Assembly: GCA_913055915.1 (NCBI GenBank)
Contig: CAJXKL010000007.1
Coordinates: 30,150-94,149 of the forward strand
DNA from: an uncultured Candidatus Nemicrothrix sp.
GTDB lineage: Bacteria; Actinomycetota; Acidimicrobiia; Acidimicrobiales; MedAcidi-G1
Reading direction: 5' to 3'
Length of the DNA: 64,000 nucleotides
Position 1 is the stretch's first letter, and every line of letters starts with the position of its first letter. The position numbers and the translations under genes are program-made. Under the pieces are notes generated by a model that searched no databases, was not told where the DNA came from, and was given only the letters and a program-made list of their open reading frames with translations. Positions 6,917 through 15,837 of the stretch are shown here, piece after piece.

Positions 6917-9571
6917 CTAGTCCCTGGCGAGCACGGCGTGGGCGGCCGCCAGGCGTGTCGCGGGCAGGCGGGCGGGTGAGCACGACAGGTAGTCCACCCC
7001 AGCGGCCAGCAGGCGTGGAATCGAGAGCGGATCGCCAGCGTGCTCGCCGCAGACCCCGACCTTGAGGTCCGGGCGGGCTCTCCGCCCGCGAATTACGGCC
7101 AGGTCGACGAGCTCCCCCACGGCCGCTTCATCGAAGTGTTCAAAGGGATTGTGGTCGAGCAGCCCACGGTCCAGATAGAGGTCCATGAACCGGCCCCCGA
7201 CATCGTCGCGGGAAAAGCCGAAGGTCAGCTGGGTCAGGTCGTTGCTGCCAACTGAGAAGAAGTCAGCGTGCACCGCCAGGTCACCGGCTAGAAGGGCCGC
7301 CCTGGGGGTCTCGATCATGGTGCCAACCCGGGGTGGCTCACCCATTCCGACATCTACTGCCGCCTCCCTGACCCAGCCCACGGCTAGGGCCAACTCTGGG
7401 CCGGAGACCGTCAGCGGGATCATGACCTCGACCAGGGGGTTTCCTCCGGCCGCACGTCGGGTCATTACCGCTGAGAACAGGGCCGTCGCCTGCATCCTGT
7501 AGAGGCCGGGACGGAGGTGCGCAAGCCGTACTCCCCGGGTTCCCATCATCGGGTTGACCTCGGTCCAGTAGCGGGCCGACTTGAGCAGCGCCTGTCCCTC
7601 CGGGTCAAGTTCACCCCTCGCCTCGGCGACCACCAGGTCTCCGATATCCGGAAGGAACTCATGCAGGGGCGGGTCCAGGAGCCTCACCGTCACCGGCAGG
7701 CCATCCATCGCCTCGAGGATGCCCTCGAAGTCCGCCTGCTGGACAGCTCCAAGCTGTTCCAGGGCATCTGCTTCGACCTCGGCGGTCTCGGCCAGGATCA
7801 TCGCCCTGACGAGGGACAGCCGGTCGGAGCTGAGGAACATGTGCTCCGTTCGACACAGGCCGATGCCGACAGCACCGGCCTCTCGGGCAGCTGCTGCGTC
7901 CTCAGCTGTATCCGCGTTCGCCCTGACCCCGAGGGTTCCGGAGGCGATCTCGTCGGCCCAGTCCAGGATCGAGTCCAACTCGGGCGGCACCACCGACTCG
8001 ACGACTCCCCGGTCACCCAGGGTCACCGAACCGGTGGTTCCGTCAATTGAGATCGTGTCACCCTCGGACACGACGATGTCTCCGACGCGGAAATGGTCGT
8101 CTGCGACCTCGACCTGAACGGCACCGCAGACACAGGGAGTTCCCCACCCGCGTGCGACGACGGCAGCGTGACTGACCAGGCCGCCATGGGAGGTCAGGAT
8201 TCCCTCGACGACCGCCATGGCCGCCACATCGTCAGGTGAGGTCGCCCGCCTCACGAGGATCACCTGTTCACCACGGTCCACCGCATCGATTGCGCCCTCG
8301 GTGGTCATGTAGGCGCGCCCGACCGCTGCTCCGGGAGATGCCCCGAGCCCGTGGGCGACCTCGGGGATGTCTGTCTCTGCGAAACCCACGTGCAGCACCT
8401 GTGACAGGTGGTCGGAGGTGATACGGACAACCGCCTCGTCCCTCGTGAGAGCGACACCCGGATCCTCCACAAGTTGGCTGGCGATCCGGAGAGCAGCGGC
8501 ACCGGTGCGCTTGCCGACACGACACTGGAGGATGTGCAGGTGGCCCTGCTCAACGGTGAACTCGACATCGCACATGTCCCGGTAATGACCCTCCAGCAGT
8601 TCAAGTGCCCGGTCCAGCTCAGCGCCCTGCTCGGGCATGAGCCTGCTGAAATCGGCAATCGGGAGGGTCGAGTGGGTACCCGACACGACGTCCTCTCCCT
8701 GGGCATTCGGGAGGTAGTCGCCGGTGGGATGGTCGTCGCCGGTTGCCGGATCACGCGTGAACACGACGCCACTACCCGAGGAATCATCACGGTTGCCAAA
8801 GACCATGGCCTGGATGGTGCATGCCGTTCCGATGTCTCCGTCGATGCCCTCGTGTCTCCTGTACTCGACTGCCCGCTCACCCATCCAGGAGTCGAACACG
8901 GCCGCGACCGCTGTACGCAGTTGTTCGAACGGGTCGTCGGGAAGAGTCGCCCCGGGGTGGTCCGTCACGATCTGGTGCAGGTCGGCGATCAGGTCTGAGA
9001 GGGCTCCGGGGTCCAGGTCGGACTCGTGGCCGACACCGGCCTTCCTGACAGCCGATGCCACCACCTCAGGGAGGTCGGAGATGACACCCAGGACTACCGC
9101 GGCATAGGACTGTATGAACCGGCGATGGGAGTCGAGGGCGAAGCGTTCGTCGGTGGCTGCGGCCAGGCCCCTTGCCGTCTCGTCGTTGAGGCCCAGGTTC
9201 AGGACGGTGTCCATCATTCCCGGCATGGAGACTGCCGCCCCTGACCTGACGCTCAGCAGCAGGGGGTTGCCGGGGTCCCCCAGACGGCGTCCAGTGCGTT
9301 GCTCAAGGCCTGCCACTGCCACACGAAGACCCTCGTCCAGGTCGAGTGGCCAGCCCTTCGACAGGTATGCACGGCACACCTCGGTGGTGATCGTGAAGGC
9401 AGGTGGCACCGGGAGCGAGAGCGTCGTGGCCATGTCAGCCAGCGAAGCGCCCTTGCCACCCAGAAGAGCCCTCTTGCCGTCGGGCGCAAGGCTGTCGGCC
9501 TCGTCGATGAACACGATTGACGGTGCCACAGTGCCGCCTGGGTCGCCGTTGGCAGACCCACCTTCGCCCAT
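6917..9571 (-). CDS. ppdK: Pyruvate, phosphate dikinase
   Basis: PPDK, 884 aa, interconverting pyruvate + ATP + Pi with PEP + AMP + PPi in the cytosol. Domains in order: ATP-grasp nucleotide domain (LGGKGASLADM, SVRSGAAVSMPGMMDTVLNL), phosphohistidine domain with the swivelling His468 in GGLVSHAAVVARG, and the C-terminal PEP/pyruvate TIM barrel (RLLDPPLHEFLP, VGSNDLTQLTFGFSRDD, VCGEHAGDP). The ATG at 9569-9571 gives family length. The open frame continues upstream through the tRNA-Leu gene, so an earlier start is excluded. Transcription is probably shared with that tRNA, which ends 48 bases before. With ppc it sets PEP/oxaloacetate balance. Confidence 0.95.
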   Translation of the reverse strand: MGEGGSANGDPGGTVAPSIVFIDEADSLAPDGKRALLGGKGASLADMATTLSLPVPPAFTITTEVCRAYLSKGWPLDLDEGLRVAVAGLEQRTGRRLGDPGNPLLLSVRSGAAVSMPGMMDTVLNLGLNDETARGLAAATDERFALDSHRRFIQSYAAVVLGVISDLPEVVASAVRKAGVGHESDLDPGALSDLIADLHQIVTDHPGATLPDDPFEQLRTAVAAVFDSWMGERAVEYRRHEGIDGDIGTACTIQAMVFGNRDDSSGSGVVFTRDPATGDDHPTGDYLPNAQGEDVVSGTHSTLPIADFSRLMPEQGAELDRALELLEGHYRDMCDVEFTVEQGHLHILQCRVGKRTGAAALRIASQLVEDPGVALTRDEAVVRITSDHLSQVLHVGFAETDIPEVAHGLGASPGAAVGRAYMTTEGAIDAVDRGEQVILVRRATSPDDVAAMAVVEGILTSHGGLVSHAAVVARGWGTPCVCGAVQVEVADDHFRVGDIVVSEGDTISIDGTTGSVTLGDRGVVESVVPPELDSILDWADEIASGTLGVRANADTAEDAAAAREAGAVGIGLCRTEHMFLSSDRLSLVRAMILAETAEVEADALEQLGAVQQADFEGILEAMDGLPVTVRLLDPPLHEFLPDIGDLVVAEARGELDPEGQALLKSARYWTEVNPMMGTRGVRLAHLRPGLYRMQATALFSAVMTRRAAGGNPLVEVMIPLTVSGPELALAVGWVREAAVDVGMGEPPRVGTMIETPRAALLAGDLAVHADFFSVGSNDLTQLTFGFSRDDVGGRFMDLYLDRGLLDHNPFEHFDEAAVGELVDLAVIRGRRARPDLKVGVCGEHAGDPLSIPRLLAAGVDYLSCSPARLPATRLAAAHAVLARD

Positions 9572-9619
9572 GCGGCGGAACGTAGCAGACCAGTACCGGG
9601 GTCGGTGGCCTCGAGGCAG

Positions 9620-9705
9620 TGCCCGGGGAGTGACTCGAACACTCACGCCGTCGAAACGGCGGCGGGTTTTAAGCCCGCTGCGTCTACCAGTTCCGCCACC
9701 CGGGC
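9620..9705 (-). tRNA. tRNA-Leu (anticodon UAA)
   Basis: An 86-nt class II tRNA. The acceptor stem GCCCGGG/CCCGGGC has discriminator A, the anticodon arm is GCGGG-CTTAAAA-CCCGC with anticodon TAA, the long variable arm is built on CGCCGTTTCGACGGCG, and the T-loop is TTCGAGT. CCA is not encoded. It lies on the ppdK strand, 48 bases upstream of the ppdK start codon. Confidence 0.95.
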
Positions 9706-9766
9706 GTGCCACCAACGCTACACACAGCGAGAGCTGCCGGCCCATGAGACGGCGCCACTGGCCTGA

Positions 9767-10069
9767 TCAGGCTGCCAGGGCCGGGCCCTCGACCGCCAGC
9801 CACAGGGCTGACCGGACCGTGTCGGCCCGACCGTTGTCGAGGCGGTTCGCGGCGACGATACCCTCGATCATGTCGGCAACCACAGCCACCCAGGGGCGCC
9901 CCTTGAGCACCACCGCCACCGTGGACGACTGCTCCCTCCGCCGAATGGACCTCTGGACATCGGCGATTCCCGGAGGGCTCCTGAAGGTGGGCACCTGGAG
10001 CCCGCAGAGCCTTGCTGCCCTGCCCAGTGAACGGGCTGCCTCTGCAAACCTGAGTGTCGTCGCATCCAT
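9767..10069 (-). CDS. Conserved hypothetical protein, 100 aa
   Basis: I do not recognise a named family. With ATG 10067-10069 the product is a soluble, basic 100-residue protein: N-terminal helix (TLRFAEAARSLGRAARLCGL), a VPTFRSPPG segment, a basic turn IRRREQSSTVAVVLKGRPW, then VVADMIEGIVAANRL and a hydrophobic end. There are no signal peptide, membrane helix or metal motif. It is divergent from the RecB-like nuclease gene with only 38 bases between starts, so the two probably share a control region. The regular alternation of charged and hydrophobic residues and the good start support a real gene; small proteins of this type recur in actinobacteria (recollection, not checked). Confidence 0.6.
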   Translation of the reverse strand: MDATTLRFAEAARSLGRAARLCGLQVPTFRSPPGIADVQRSIRRREQSSTVAVVLKGRPWVAVVADMIEGIVAANRLDNGRADTVRSALWLAVEGPALAA

Positions 10070-10107
10070 CGCCCACGAGTATCCCAGACACCTGTGACAA
10101 TGCCCGT

Positions 10108-11040
10108 GTGGATGATGAACTGAACCCCGCCCAACTGGACGTGGTGGAACAACTGGGTGCACAGATTAAGGACCGACCGGTATTCGCCGACGATCTCCGC
10201 CACCACCTCCGCGCCGCGCTCGAAACCGCAGCAGCACCCCACCTCGACATCCTTCCCGAGGGCACGGACCTGTTCCTCAACAAACATCGTCTGGCCCAGG
10301 TTCACGGCTGCGAGACCCTGCTCATTGCAGACGAGGCCGAGGAGTTCGAATGGAAGGTACCGATCGCACGGGGAACAATCGTCCACAAGGCGGTCGAGCT
10401 GGCCGTGAACTGGCGCAGGGAGATTGAACCTCCGACCATTGTCGATGAGGCCCTCGCCCGCTTCGAACAGGACTCGGACAGCCTCGGCCACTGGCTGCGC
10501 GGCTGTGGTGAGGCCGAACGGGCCGAACTGCGTTCAGAGTCCCTCGACTCCTTTACCAAGTACCTCGAGTGCTGGCCTCCCCTCAAGCCGGCATGGAGGC
10601 CTGTCACCGAGAGCCGCCTGAGGGCCGAACTGTGCGACGGCCGCCTGATCCTGGCCGGCAAGGTCGACCTCACGCTCGGTGCCGCACAGGGGCAACGGGC
10701 CGGCAAGGTCCTCGTCGACTTCAAGACAGGGGGATTCGCCCCCGTCCACCGCGAGGACCTGCGGTTCTACGCCCTGGTCGAAGCTCTGCGCATCGGGGTT
10801 CCACCGCGCCTGTTGGCCTCCTACTACCTGGATCAGGCGCACTTCGCACCCGAGGTTGTCACCGAGGACACCCTGATGGCAACGGTCGCCAGGATCGCCG
10901 ACGGGGTCGGCAGGCTCACCTCGCTCCTGCACGGTGACCGCTCCCCCGGCAAGCTGGTCGGACCGGCCTGTCGGTGGTGTCCGGTCATCGACACCTGCCA
11001 CGAGGGAACCATGCACCTCGGGGAACTCGACGGCCGCTGA
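10108..11040 (+). CDS. RecB/Cas4-like PD-(D/E)XK nuclease with Fe-S cluster cysteines
   Basis: A 310-aa stand-alone nuclease of the PD-(D/E)XK superfamily. The active-site elements are GTIVHKAVE (His), LAGKVDLTLG (Asp) and VLVDFKTGG (Asp-x-Lys), in that order. Cys68 together with the C-terminal Cys288, Cys291 and Cys297 forms the C-Xn-C-X2-C-X5-C pattern that binds a 4Fe-4S cluster in AddB, Cas4 and similar nucleases. There is no helicase domain and no CRISPR locus nearby, so general DNA repair or end processing is more likely than CRISPR adaptation. The start is GTG 10108; longer starts would overlap the divergent hypothetical gene. Confidence 0.85.
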   Translation: MDDELNPAQLDVVEQLGAQIKDRPVFADDLRHHLRAALETAAAPHLDILPEGTDLFLNKHRLAQVHGCETLLIADEAEEFEWKVPIARGTIVHKAVELAVNWRREIEPPTIVDEALARFEQDSDSLGHWLRGCGEAERAELRSESLDSFTKYLECWPPLKPAWRPVTESRLRAELCDGRLILAGKVDLTLGAAQGQRAGKVLVDFKTGGFAPVHREDLRFYALVEALRIGVPPRLLASYYLDQAHFAPEVVTEDTLMATVARIADGVGRLTSLLHGDRSPGKLVGPACRWCPVIDTCHEGTMHLGELDGR

Positions 11041-11054
11041 GCAGTACCTTCTGG

Positions 11055-12302
11055 TCAGCCGCTGTCGAGGCGCTGCAACCGACCGGTGCCGAACAGGACC
11101 AGGCCGCCGATGACCATGAGCAGACCCCCGATTGTCACCACCGGCCTCGGCCCGAATGCCGAGATGAGCCAACCCATGGCGAGGTTCGCAAACGGAGTGG
11201 TACCGAGGACTCCCATCAGGTAGATCGCCATGACCCGCCCGCGGATGGCGTCATCCACCTGCAGTTGCACAGACGAGTTCAGGTTCGAGGCCGACGTCAG
11301 GTGCATGGCACCGATGGCCCCCAGAGCCAGGAAGCCCACCCAGAACACCGGCGCCAACCCGAACAGCATCACCGCCAGGCCAAAGCCCACCGTGGCCGCC
11401 AGTTGCAGGCGGGACCGTCGAACCCGGCCCAACTCGCCGGCGACCAGGGGTGCTGCCATTACAGCACCCAGGCCCTGGGCTGATCCAAGCACGCCGAACC
11501 AGAACGGCGACACCTCAAAGACCTCCTCGGCAAACACCACCAGTTGTGTGACAATCGGGTTGGAGATCGTGGCGATGAGGGTCACCGTCATGATGGCCGC
11601 CCTGATGCCGGGAGAAGCAGCCACGTAGCGGATCGATTCCCGGTAGTCGGCCAGAATCGCCCTTCCCTCCGTTGTGCCTGCACCCGGGGGCCCCGATGGC
11701 CTGCGGAGGTCGGCCCTGTCCATCATTCCCAGGGCCACGATCACCGGCCCGTTCAGCACAACTGCCAGGAGCAGCGCCCATCCGGGGCCGGCCAGGCCGA
11801 TCACCAGCCCACCGATTGCGGGACCAAGGGTGCGGGCGGCGTTGAACTGCGTGGAGTTGAGCGTTACGGCATTGCGGAGGTGGCGTCGCGGAACACACTC
11901 AGACACGAATGCCTGCCAGATGGGCAGCCTCAACCCGGCGACAGCTCCCCGCATGAAGAACATGCCGACCCACACCCACGGGCTTCCAACACCGACCGCC
12001 CAGGCCACGACCATCAGCGAGGAAACCGCTGCCGAGGCGGCGCTTGCCCACAGCAGGGCATTACGGCGATCCAGGTTGTCGGACATGTGGCCCGCCACCG
12101 GGTTGACCAGCAGCATCGGAATGAATGAAGCGAACCCGGCTGCGCCGATCCAGGCGGCGGATCCGGTCATCTGGAAGATCACGTAGTAGGTGGCGACGAA
12201 CTGGACCCACCTCCCGTTGTTGGAGATCAGGCCGCCGATCCAGAAGAGCCGGTAGTTGCGCACACGAAGGGCGGGGAACCTCCCCATGGCGACCGGGTCC
12301 AT
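11055..12302 (-). CDS. MFS transporter (EntS-like, MFS_3 type)
   Basis: A 415-aa major facilitator protein with about 12 hydrophobic segments. The N-terminus RVRNYRLFWIGGLISNNGRW is typical of the MFS_3/EntS subgroup, and the loop-2/3 signature follows helix 2 (GHMSDNLDRRNAL). A second half begins after the RRPSGPPGAG linker. Members export siderophores, drugs or metabolites using the proton gradient; the substrate is not predictable here. The start is ATG at 12300-12302. It is divergent from the crotonase gene and ends 14 bases from the convergent nuclease gene. Confidence 0.85.
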   Translation of the reverse strand: MDPVAMGRFPALRVRNYRLFWIGGLISNNGRWVQFVATYYVIFQMTGSAAWIGAAGFASFIPMLLVNPVAGHMSDNLDRRNALLWASAASAAVSSLMVVAWAVGVGSPWVWVGMFFMRGAVAGLRLPIWQAFVSECVPRRHLRNAVTLNSTQFNAARTLGPAIGGLVIGLAGPGWALLLAVVLNGPVIVALGMMDRADLRRPSGPPGAGTTEGRAILADYRESIRYVAASPGIRAAIMTVTLIATISNPIVTQLVVFAEEVFEVSPFWFGVLGSAQGLGAVMAAPLVAGELGRVRRSRLQLAATVGFGLAVMLFGLAPVFWVGFLALGAIGAMHLTSASNLNSSVQLQVDDAIRGRVMAIYLMGVLGTTPFANLAMGWLISAFGPRPVVTIGGLLMVIGGLVLFGTGRLQRLDSG

Positions 12303-12358
12303 CGCAGCGACCCTACCGACGCCCCCCGGCGTGCCGGGAAGCGGAGACCCGTGCCACA

Positions 12359-13141
12359 ATGCTGACCATGAGCGTGCTTGAGACCGACCAGCGTGGCCGG
12401 GTAGCCGTCCTCACCTTCAATGACCCTGATCGACGCAATGTCGTCTCCGAGGAGATGAACACCGCGCTGCTGGCGGCATTCGACGACATGGAGGCCGACA
12501 AGGATGTCGGCGCTGTCGTCCTCACCGGTTCCGGAAGGGCGTTCTGTGCAGGTGCGGTGCTCGACAACCTGCTGTCTGCCGGCGAGGCCGACCCCGATGG
12601 TGGTGGCGACCTGCCCGACATCTACAGCGGCTTCCTCCGGGTCGCCCACTCGACGCTACCAACCGTCGCAGCAGTAAACGGGGCCGCCGTGGGCGCAGGG
12701 ATGAACATGGTCCTGGCCTGCGACCTAGTGGTCGCCGCCCAGTCAGCACGCTTTGACACCAGGTTCCTGTCCATTGGCCTACACCCAGGTGGAGGACACA
12801 CCTGGCGCCTGCGCAACATCACCAACCTGCAGACGGCCAAGGCGATGGTGCTGTTCAAACAGGTGCTCAGTGGCGAGGAGGCCGCCGCTCGAGGGGTCGC
12901 CTGGGAGTGCGTGGACGACTCCGACCTTGTCGATGCCGCCGTCGGATACGCCGAACTGGCGGCCTCACAGCCAGAGGAACTGGTGGCGAGGACCAAGGCG
13001 ACCCTGCACTCGACCGCTGCCGTCACTGCTTCTGAGGATTCCGTCAAGTTGGAGATCGGCCCTCAGGTCTGGTCGATGCACCAACCAGCGTTCGTGGAGA
13101 TGGTCGAGGGTCTGAAGTCGCGCATCTCCAGCAAGCCCTGA
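12359..13141 (+). CDS. Enoyl-CoA hydratase/isomerase family protein
   Basis: Crotonase-fold protein of 260 aa. Oxyanion-hole segments are visible: GSGRAFCAGAVLDNL and NGAAVGAGMNMVLACDLV. In the active-site region the sequence reads IGLHPGGGHTW rather than the usual Glu-containing xxxPGxGGTQ pattern, so classical hydratase activity is uncertain; isomerase, thioesterase or lyase chemistry is equally possible. The start is ATG 12359 (or ATG 12368, three codons on). It is a single gene divergent from the MFS transporter. Confidence 0.85.
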   Translation: MLTMSVLETDQRGRVAVLTFNDPDRRNVVSEEMNTALLAAFDDMEADKDVGAVVLTGSGRAFCAGAVLDNLLSAGEADPDGGGDLPDIYSGFLRVAHSTLPTVAAVNGAAVGAGMNMVLACDLVVAAQSARFDTRFLSIGLHPGGGHTWRLRNITNLQTAKAMVLFKQVLSGEEAAARGVAWECVDDSDLVDAAVGYAELAASQPEELVARTKATLHSTAAVTASEDSVKLEIGPQVWSMHQPAFVEMVEGLKSRISSKP

Positions 13142-13162
13142 TCCTGTTCCGTGTTCAGCCGG

Positions 13163-13762
13163 TCAGTCCAGCCAAGCCCTCTGCAGTTCCACGGACCTGG
13201 CACTCCACTCCTCGGCGGTGATGGCGTACCTGAGGTGGTCCTCCCAGACCCCGTCAATCTCCAGATAGCGCTCGGCCAGGCCCTCACAACGCAGGCCGAC
13301 CTTGTCCACGACCCTCCGCGACGCCACGTTGCGGGGGACAATCGCCACCTGCATGCGATGCAGGTCCAACTGCTCGAACGCGAACCTGAAGAGCACCACA
13401 AGGGCCTCCGGGGTGTAGCCGCACCCGGCGCGCTGCTCGTCTATCCAGTAGCCGACGTGCGCGCTGTGGAAGGCGCCACGCACGACGTTTGAGAGGTTCA
13501 TCTCCCCCATCAGAACATCACCCAGGAAGACCCCGAATCCCCACCCCGTGCCGAGCTGACGCTCCCTGCGTCGTGCTCCACATCTCGAAGAGAATGCCTG
13601 ACGGTCCTCTGCCGGGTCAGGCTGCCCCGGGGTTCGCCGTGGTTCCCATGTGGCAAGCCATTCCCTGTTGTGCCGCCTGACCACCTGCCATGTCTCGAAG
13701 TCCTCTGGCTGGATCGGTCTCAGGGTCACCCGCCTGCCGTGCAGCAGCGGGGTATCGCTCAC
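13163..13762 (-). CDS. GNAT N-acetyltransferase, RimJ/RimL type
   Basis: A 199-aa GNAT acetyltransferase of the RimJ/RimL-like group. It shows RVTLRPIQPEDF at the N-terminus, GEMNLSNVVRGAFHSAHVGYWID before the acetyl-CoA site, a degraded acetyl-CoA loop EQRAGCGYTPEAL, and MQVAIVPRNVASRRVVDKVGL near the C-terminus. Acceptors in this group are N-terminal amines of ribosomal proteins or small metabolites. The GTG start at 13760-13762 lies one base after the ppx stop, making it the last gene of the xdhC-to-GNAT operon. Confidence 0.85.
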   Translation of the reverse strand: MSDTPLLHGRRVTLRPIQPEDFETWQVVRRHNREWLATWEPRRTPGQPDPAEDRQAFSSRCGARRRERQLGTGWGFGVFLGDVLMGEMNLSNVVRGAFHSAHVGYWIDEQRAGCGYTPEALVVLFRFAFEQLDLHRMQVAIVPRNVASRRVVDKVGLRCEGLAERYLEIDGVWEDHLRYAITAEEWSARSVELQRAWLD

Positions 13763-13763
13763 G

Positions 13764-14693
13764 TCACCCACCGTCGCCACTCCCCCCGGAAGCCAGGTCG
13801 GCGACAATTCCATCCAGGATGTCGGACTCGGAGACGAGACATTCGTCGAACCCGAGTTGGCGCATCACCTTCACCAGGATCGAGAGGCCTGCGACGATCA
13901 CGTCGGCGCGATCCTCTTCCATACCGGGGTTCTGGATACGCTCTGAGCGGTTCTCGGTCGCAAGGGTCCTGAACACGTCCTCGACGGCGGCCTTGCTGAT
14001 CCGGAAGTGGTGGATCTCGTCGCGGTCGTATTCTGCCAGGCCCAGCTCTACTGCGGCTGCGGTCGAGACCGTTCCGGCGAGCCCCACGAGCGTTCGCACC
14101 TCCGACACGGTGGGCACCTCGCGGACGACGTCGTCGATGTGGGAACCCACCACGGACAGGCATGCCAGGAGTTCCTCCGGCAGTGGAGGGTCCGTGGCGA
14201 TCCACTTCTCGGACAGCCTGACGCAGCCGACATTGCACGAGAGGGCCCCCTCGACCTGGCTCGAACCCACGACAAACTCCGTGGACCCACCCCCGATGTC
14301 GAGGATGAGGAACGGGCCGTCATTCGGATCAAGTTCGGCGGTGGCGCCGGCAAATGAGAGCCGACCCTCGTCCATTCCGCTGAGCAGTTCGGGGCGCACG
14401 CCGAGGGCCTTCTCCGCAGCGTCGAAGAACTCGTCGCAGTTCACGGAGTCCCTTGCGGCCGACGTGGCTGTGGCCCTGACCTTCTGTACGCCGTACCGGT
14501 CCAGCAGCACCCTGAACTCCAAGAGGGCCTGCACGACACGTTCTATCGCCTCAGGTGCAAGCCGGCCCGTCGAGGCGACACCATCGCCGAGGCGGGTGAT
14601 ACGCATGATTCGCTCGATGCTCTGGTGGCCGTCGCTGATGAGCATGCGTGTCGAGTTGGTGCCGCAGTCAACGGCGGCCACGAGGTCAGCCAT
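13764..14693 (-). CDS. ppx: Exopolyphosphatase, Ppx/GppA family
   Basis: A 309-aa actin-like phosphatase of the Ppx/GppA family, short actinobacterial form lacking the C-terminal HD domains of E. coli Ppx. It has the phosphate-1 loop AAVDCGTNSTRMLI, the phosphate-2 loop LILDIGGGSTEFV, and LAGTVSTAAAVEL. It hydrolyses polyphosphate from the end and/or pppGpp. It overlaps DUF501 by 8 bases and is followed at once by the acetyltransferase. The DUF501-ppx pair is conserved in actinobacteria, usually near eno and divIC; here eno-divIC is 13 kb away. Confidence 0.9.
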   Translation of the reverse strand: MADLVAAVDCGTNSTRMLISDGHQSIERIMRITRLGDGVASTGRLAPEAIERVVQALLEFRVLLDRYGVQKVRATATSAARDSVNCDEFFDAAEKALGVRPELLSGMDEGRLSFAGATAELDPNDGPFLILDIGGGSTEFVVGSSQVEGALSCNVGCVRLSEKWIATDPPLPEELLACLSVVGSHIDDVVREVPTVSEVRTLVGLAGTVSTAAAVELGLAEYDRDEIHHFRISKAAVEDVFRTLATENRSERIQNPGMEEDRADVIVAGLSILVKVMRQLGFDECLVSESDILDGIVADLASGGSGDGG

Positions 14694-15192
14694 CGCCGGG
14701 CTCTCCCGGTTCGGACAGCCGCTCGTGCACCCAACGGCCCACCGGGTCGTCTCCCCCTGCCAGGAACCAGGCGTAGTGGGCGTGCAGGCACTTCACGCCC
14801 TTCCTGGTTCCACCCACCCCTGCCGATGGACGTGGCCCGACGTGGCCTTCTGGAATCTCGGCATCACGTTCGGCCGCGTACCTGTCATGGGTATCAGCCA
14901 GTTCAACCGGATCACAGGCTGCCTCAGCATCACGCACTCCACCCGTGGACTCCAGGGTCCCTACACGCGAACGCAGCTCACCACCCACCAGCCAGTAGAG
15001 GGTCGGCATCGGCCGCCCGCTGTCAAGAAGGGGGTGGTTGCGGATGACAACCGGCTGACCGGCATCGTCACGTACGACAACCTCGAATCGCCCACCCGGT
15101 GTCCGTCCCAGGAGTTCGGCGACGAGTTCCTTGTCGGCCTCGGTCGGTCCGGTGATATGCACGGGATCAGGATCCGGTGGTGCTCTGGCCAC
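14686..15192 (-). CDS. DUF501 protein
   Basis: A 168-aa DUF501-family protein, function unknown. The family hallmarks are VVRDDAGQPVVIRNHPLLDSG, PTLYWLVGG and the C-terminal VGPRPSAGVGGTRKGVKCLHAHYAW region with its Cys-x-His-x-His cluster, which could bind metal. It begins with GTG 15190-15192, 3 bases after coxG, and overlaps ppx by 8 bases. DUF501 genes accompany exopolyphosphatase genes across actinobacteria, suggesting a shared but undefined role. Confidence 0.85.
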   Translation of the reverse strand: MARAPPDPDPVHITGPTEADKELVAELLGRTPGGRFEVVVRDDAGQPVVIRNHPLLDSGRPMPTLYWLVGGELRSRVGTLESTGGVRDAEAACDPVELADTHDRYAAERDAEIPEGHVGPRPSAGVGGTRKGVKCLHAHYAWFLAGGDDPVGRWVHERLSEPGEPGDG

Positions 15193-15195
15193 GCA

Positions 15196-15837
15196 CTAAA
15201 CGACGAGCAGGACCACGACCACGACGACTACTGCAGCCACTACCAGTGGGAGCAGGCGCTTGACCACGGACGCTCCAGCGGCATCGAGGAGGTCCAGCGC
15301 CTCGGCCTCGGGGGCGTCTACGACACGTACCCTCTCAACCTCGTCAGGAGCCTCGATGACGTGCTGCACGACCTCATCGGCAGCCTCGGGAGCGTCATCG
15401 GCAATCAACTCACTCAGGTTGTCAGCGAACTGGCTCATCAGCTTTCGACTGACATCGGCCATCACACCTCGGCCGAACTGGGCGACCTTGCCCGTCACCT
15501 TCAGGTCGGTTGCGACCTCAACCCTTGTTCCGCCTTCGACTTCCTCGAGCTGTGCCGTGATGTCGGCGGCGGCGTTGCCTGCTCCCCTGGTATCGCGACC
15601 CTCAGCTCTCAGGACGGCCCTGTAGGAGGCATCATCGCGCTCTACGAAGGAGGCTGCACCCTTGTACTGGGCTGTGATCGGGCCCACCTTTATCTTGACG
15701 ATCCCACGGAACTCATCGCCCTCGACCTCCTGGAGCTGGGCTCCGGGAAGGCAGGGGGCAATCCGCTCAACGTCGGTGAGCACCGCCCAGACCTGTCCGA
15801 TAGGGGCGTCAACCTCAAACTCGTTGTTCAACTCCAC
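15196..15837 (-). CDS. coxG: CoxG-like SRPBCC protein with C-terminal membrane anchor
   Basis: A 213-aa SRPBCC/CoxG-family protein. The N-terminal ~150 residues are the START-like fold (FEVDAPIGQVWAVLTDVERI, CLPGAQL, YKGAASFVERD). A hinge of acidic residues follows, then one very hydrophobic C-terminal helix (LLPLVVAAVVVVVVVLLVV). CoxG recruits carbon monoxide dehydrogenase to the cytoplasmic membrane in CO oxidisers and more widely links molybdenum hydroxylases to the membrane quinone pool. The GTG start overlaps the mocA 3' end by 10 bases. Confidence 0.85.
   Translation of the reverse strand: MELNNEFEVDAPIGQVWAVLTDVERIAPCLPGAQLQEVEGDEFRGIVKIKVGPITAQYKGAASFVERDDASYRAVLRAEGRDTRGAGNAAADITAQLEEVEGGTRVEVATDLKVTGKVAQFGRGVMADVSRKLMSQFADNLSELIADDAPEAADEVVQHVIEAPDEVERVRVVDAPEAEALDLLDAAGASVVKRLLPLVVAAVVVVVVVLLVV

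Noticed and set aside
9572..9745. N-terminal extension of ppdK
   Set aside because: The extension would run through the tRNA-Leu gene; the ATG at 9571 gives the normal PPDK length.
10108..11040. Cas4 nuclease of a CRISPR system
   Set aside because: No repeats, spacers or other cas genes occur in the window; the fold is shared with general RecB-like nucleases.
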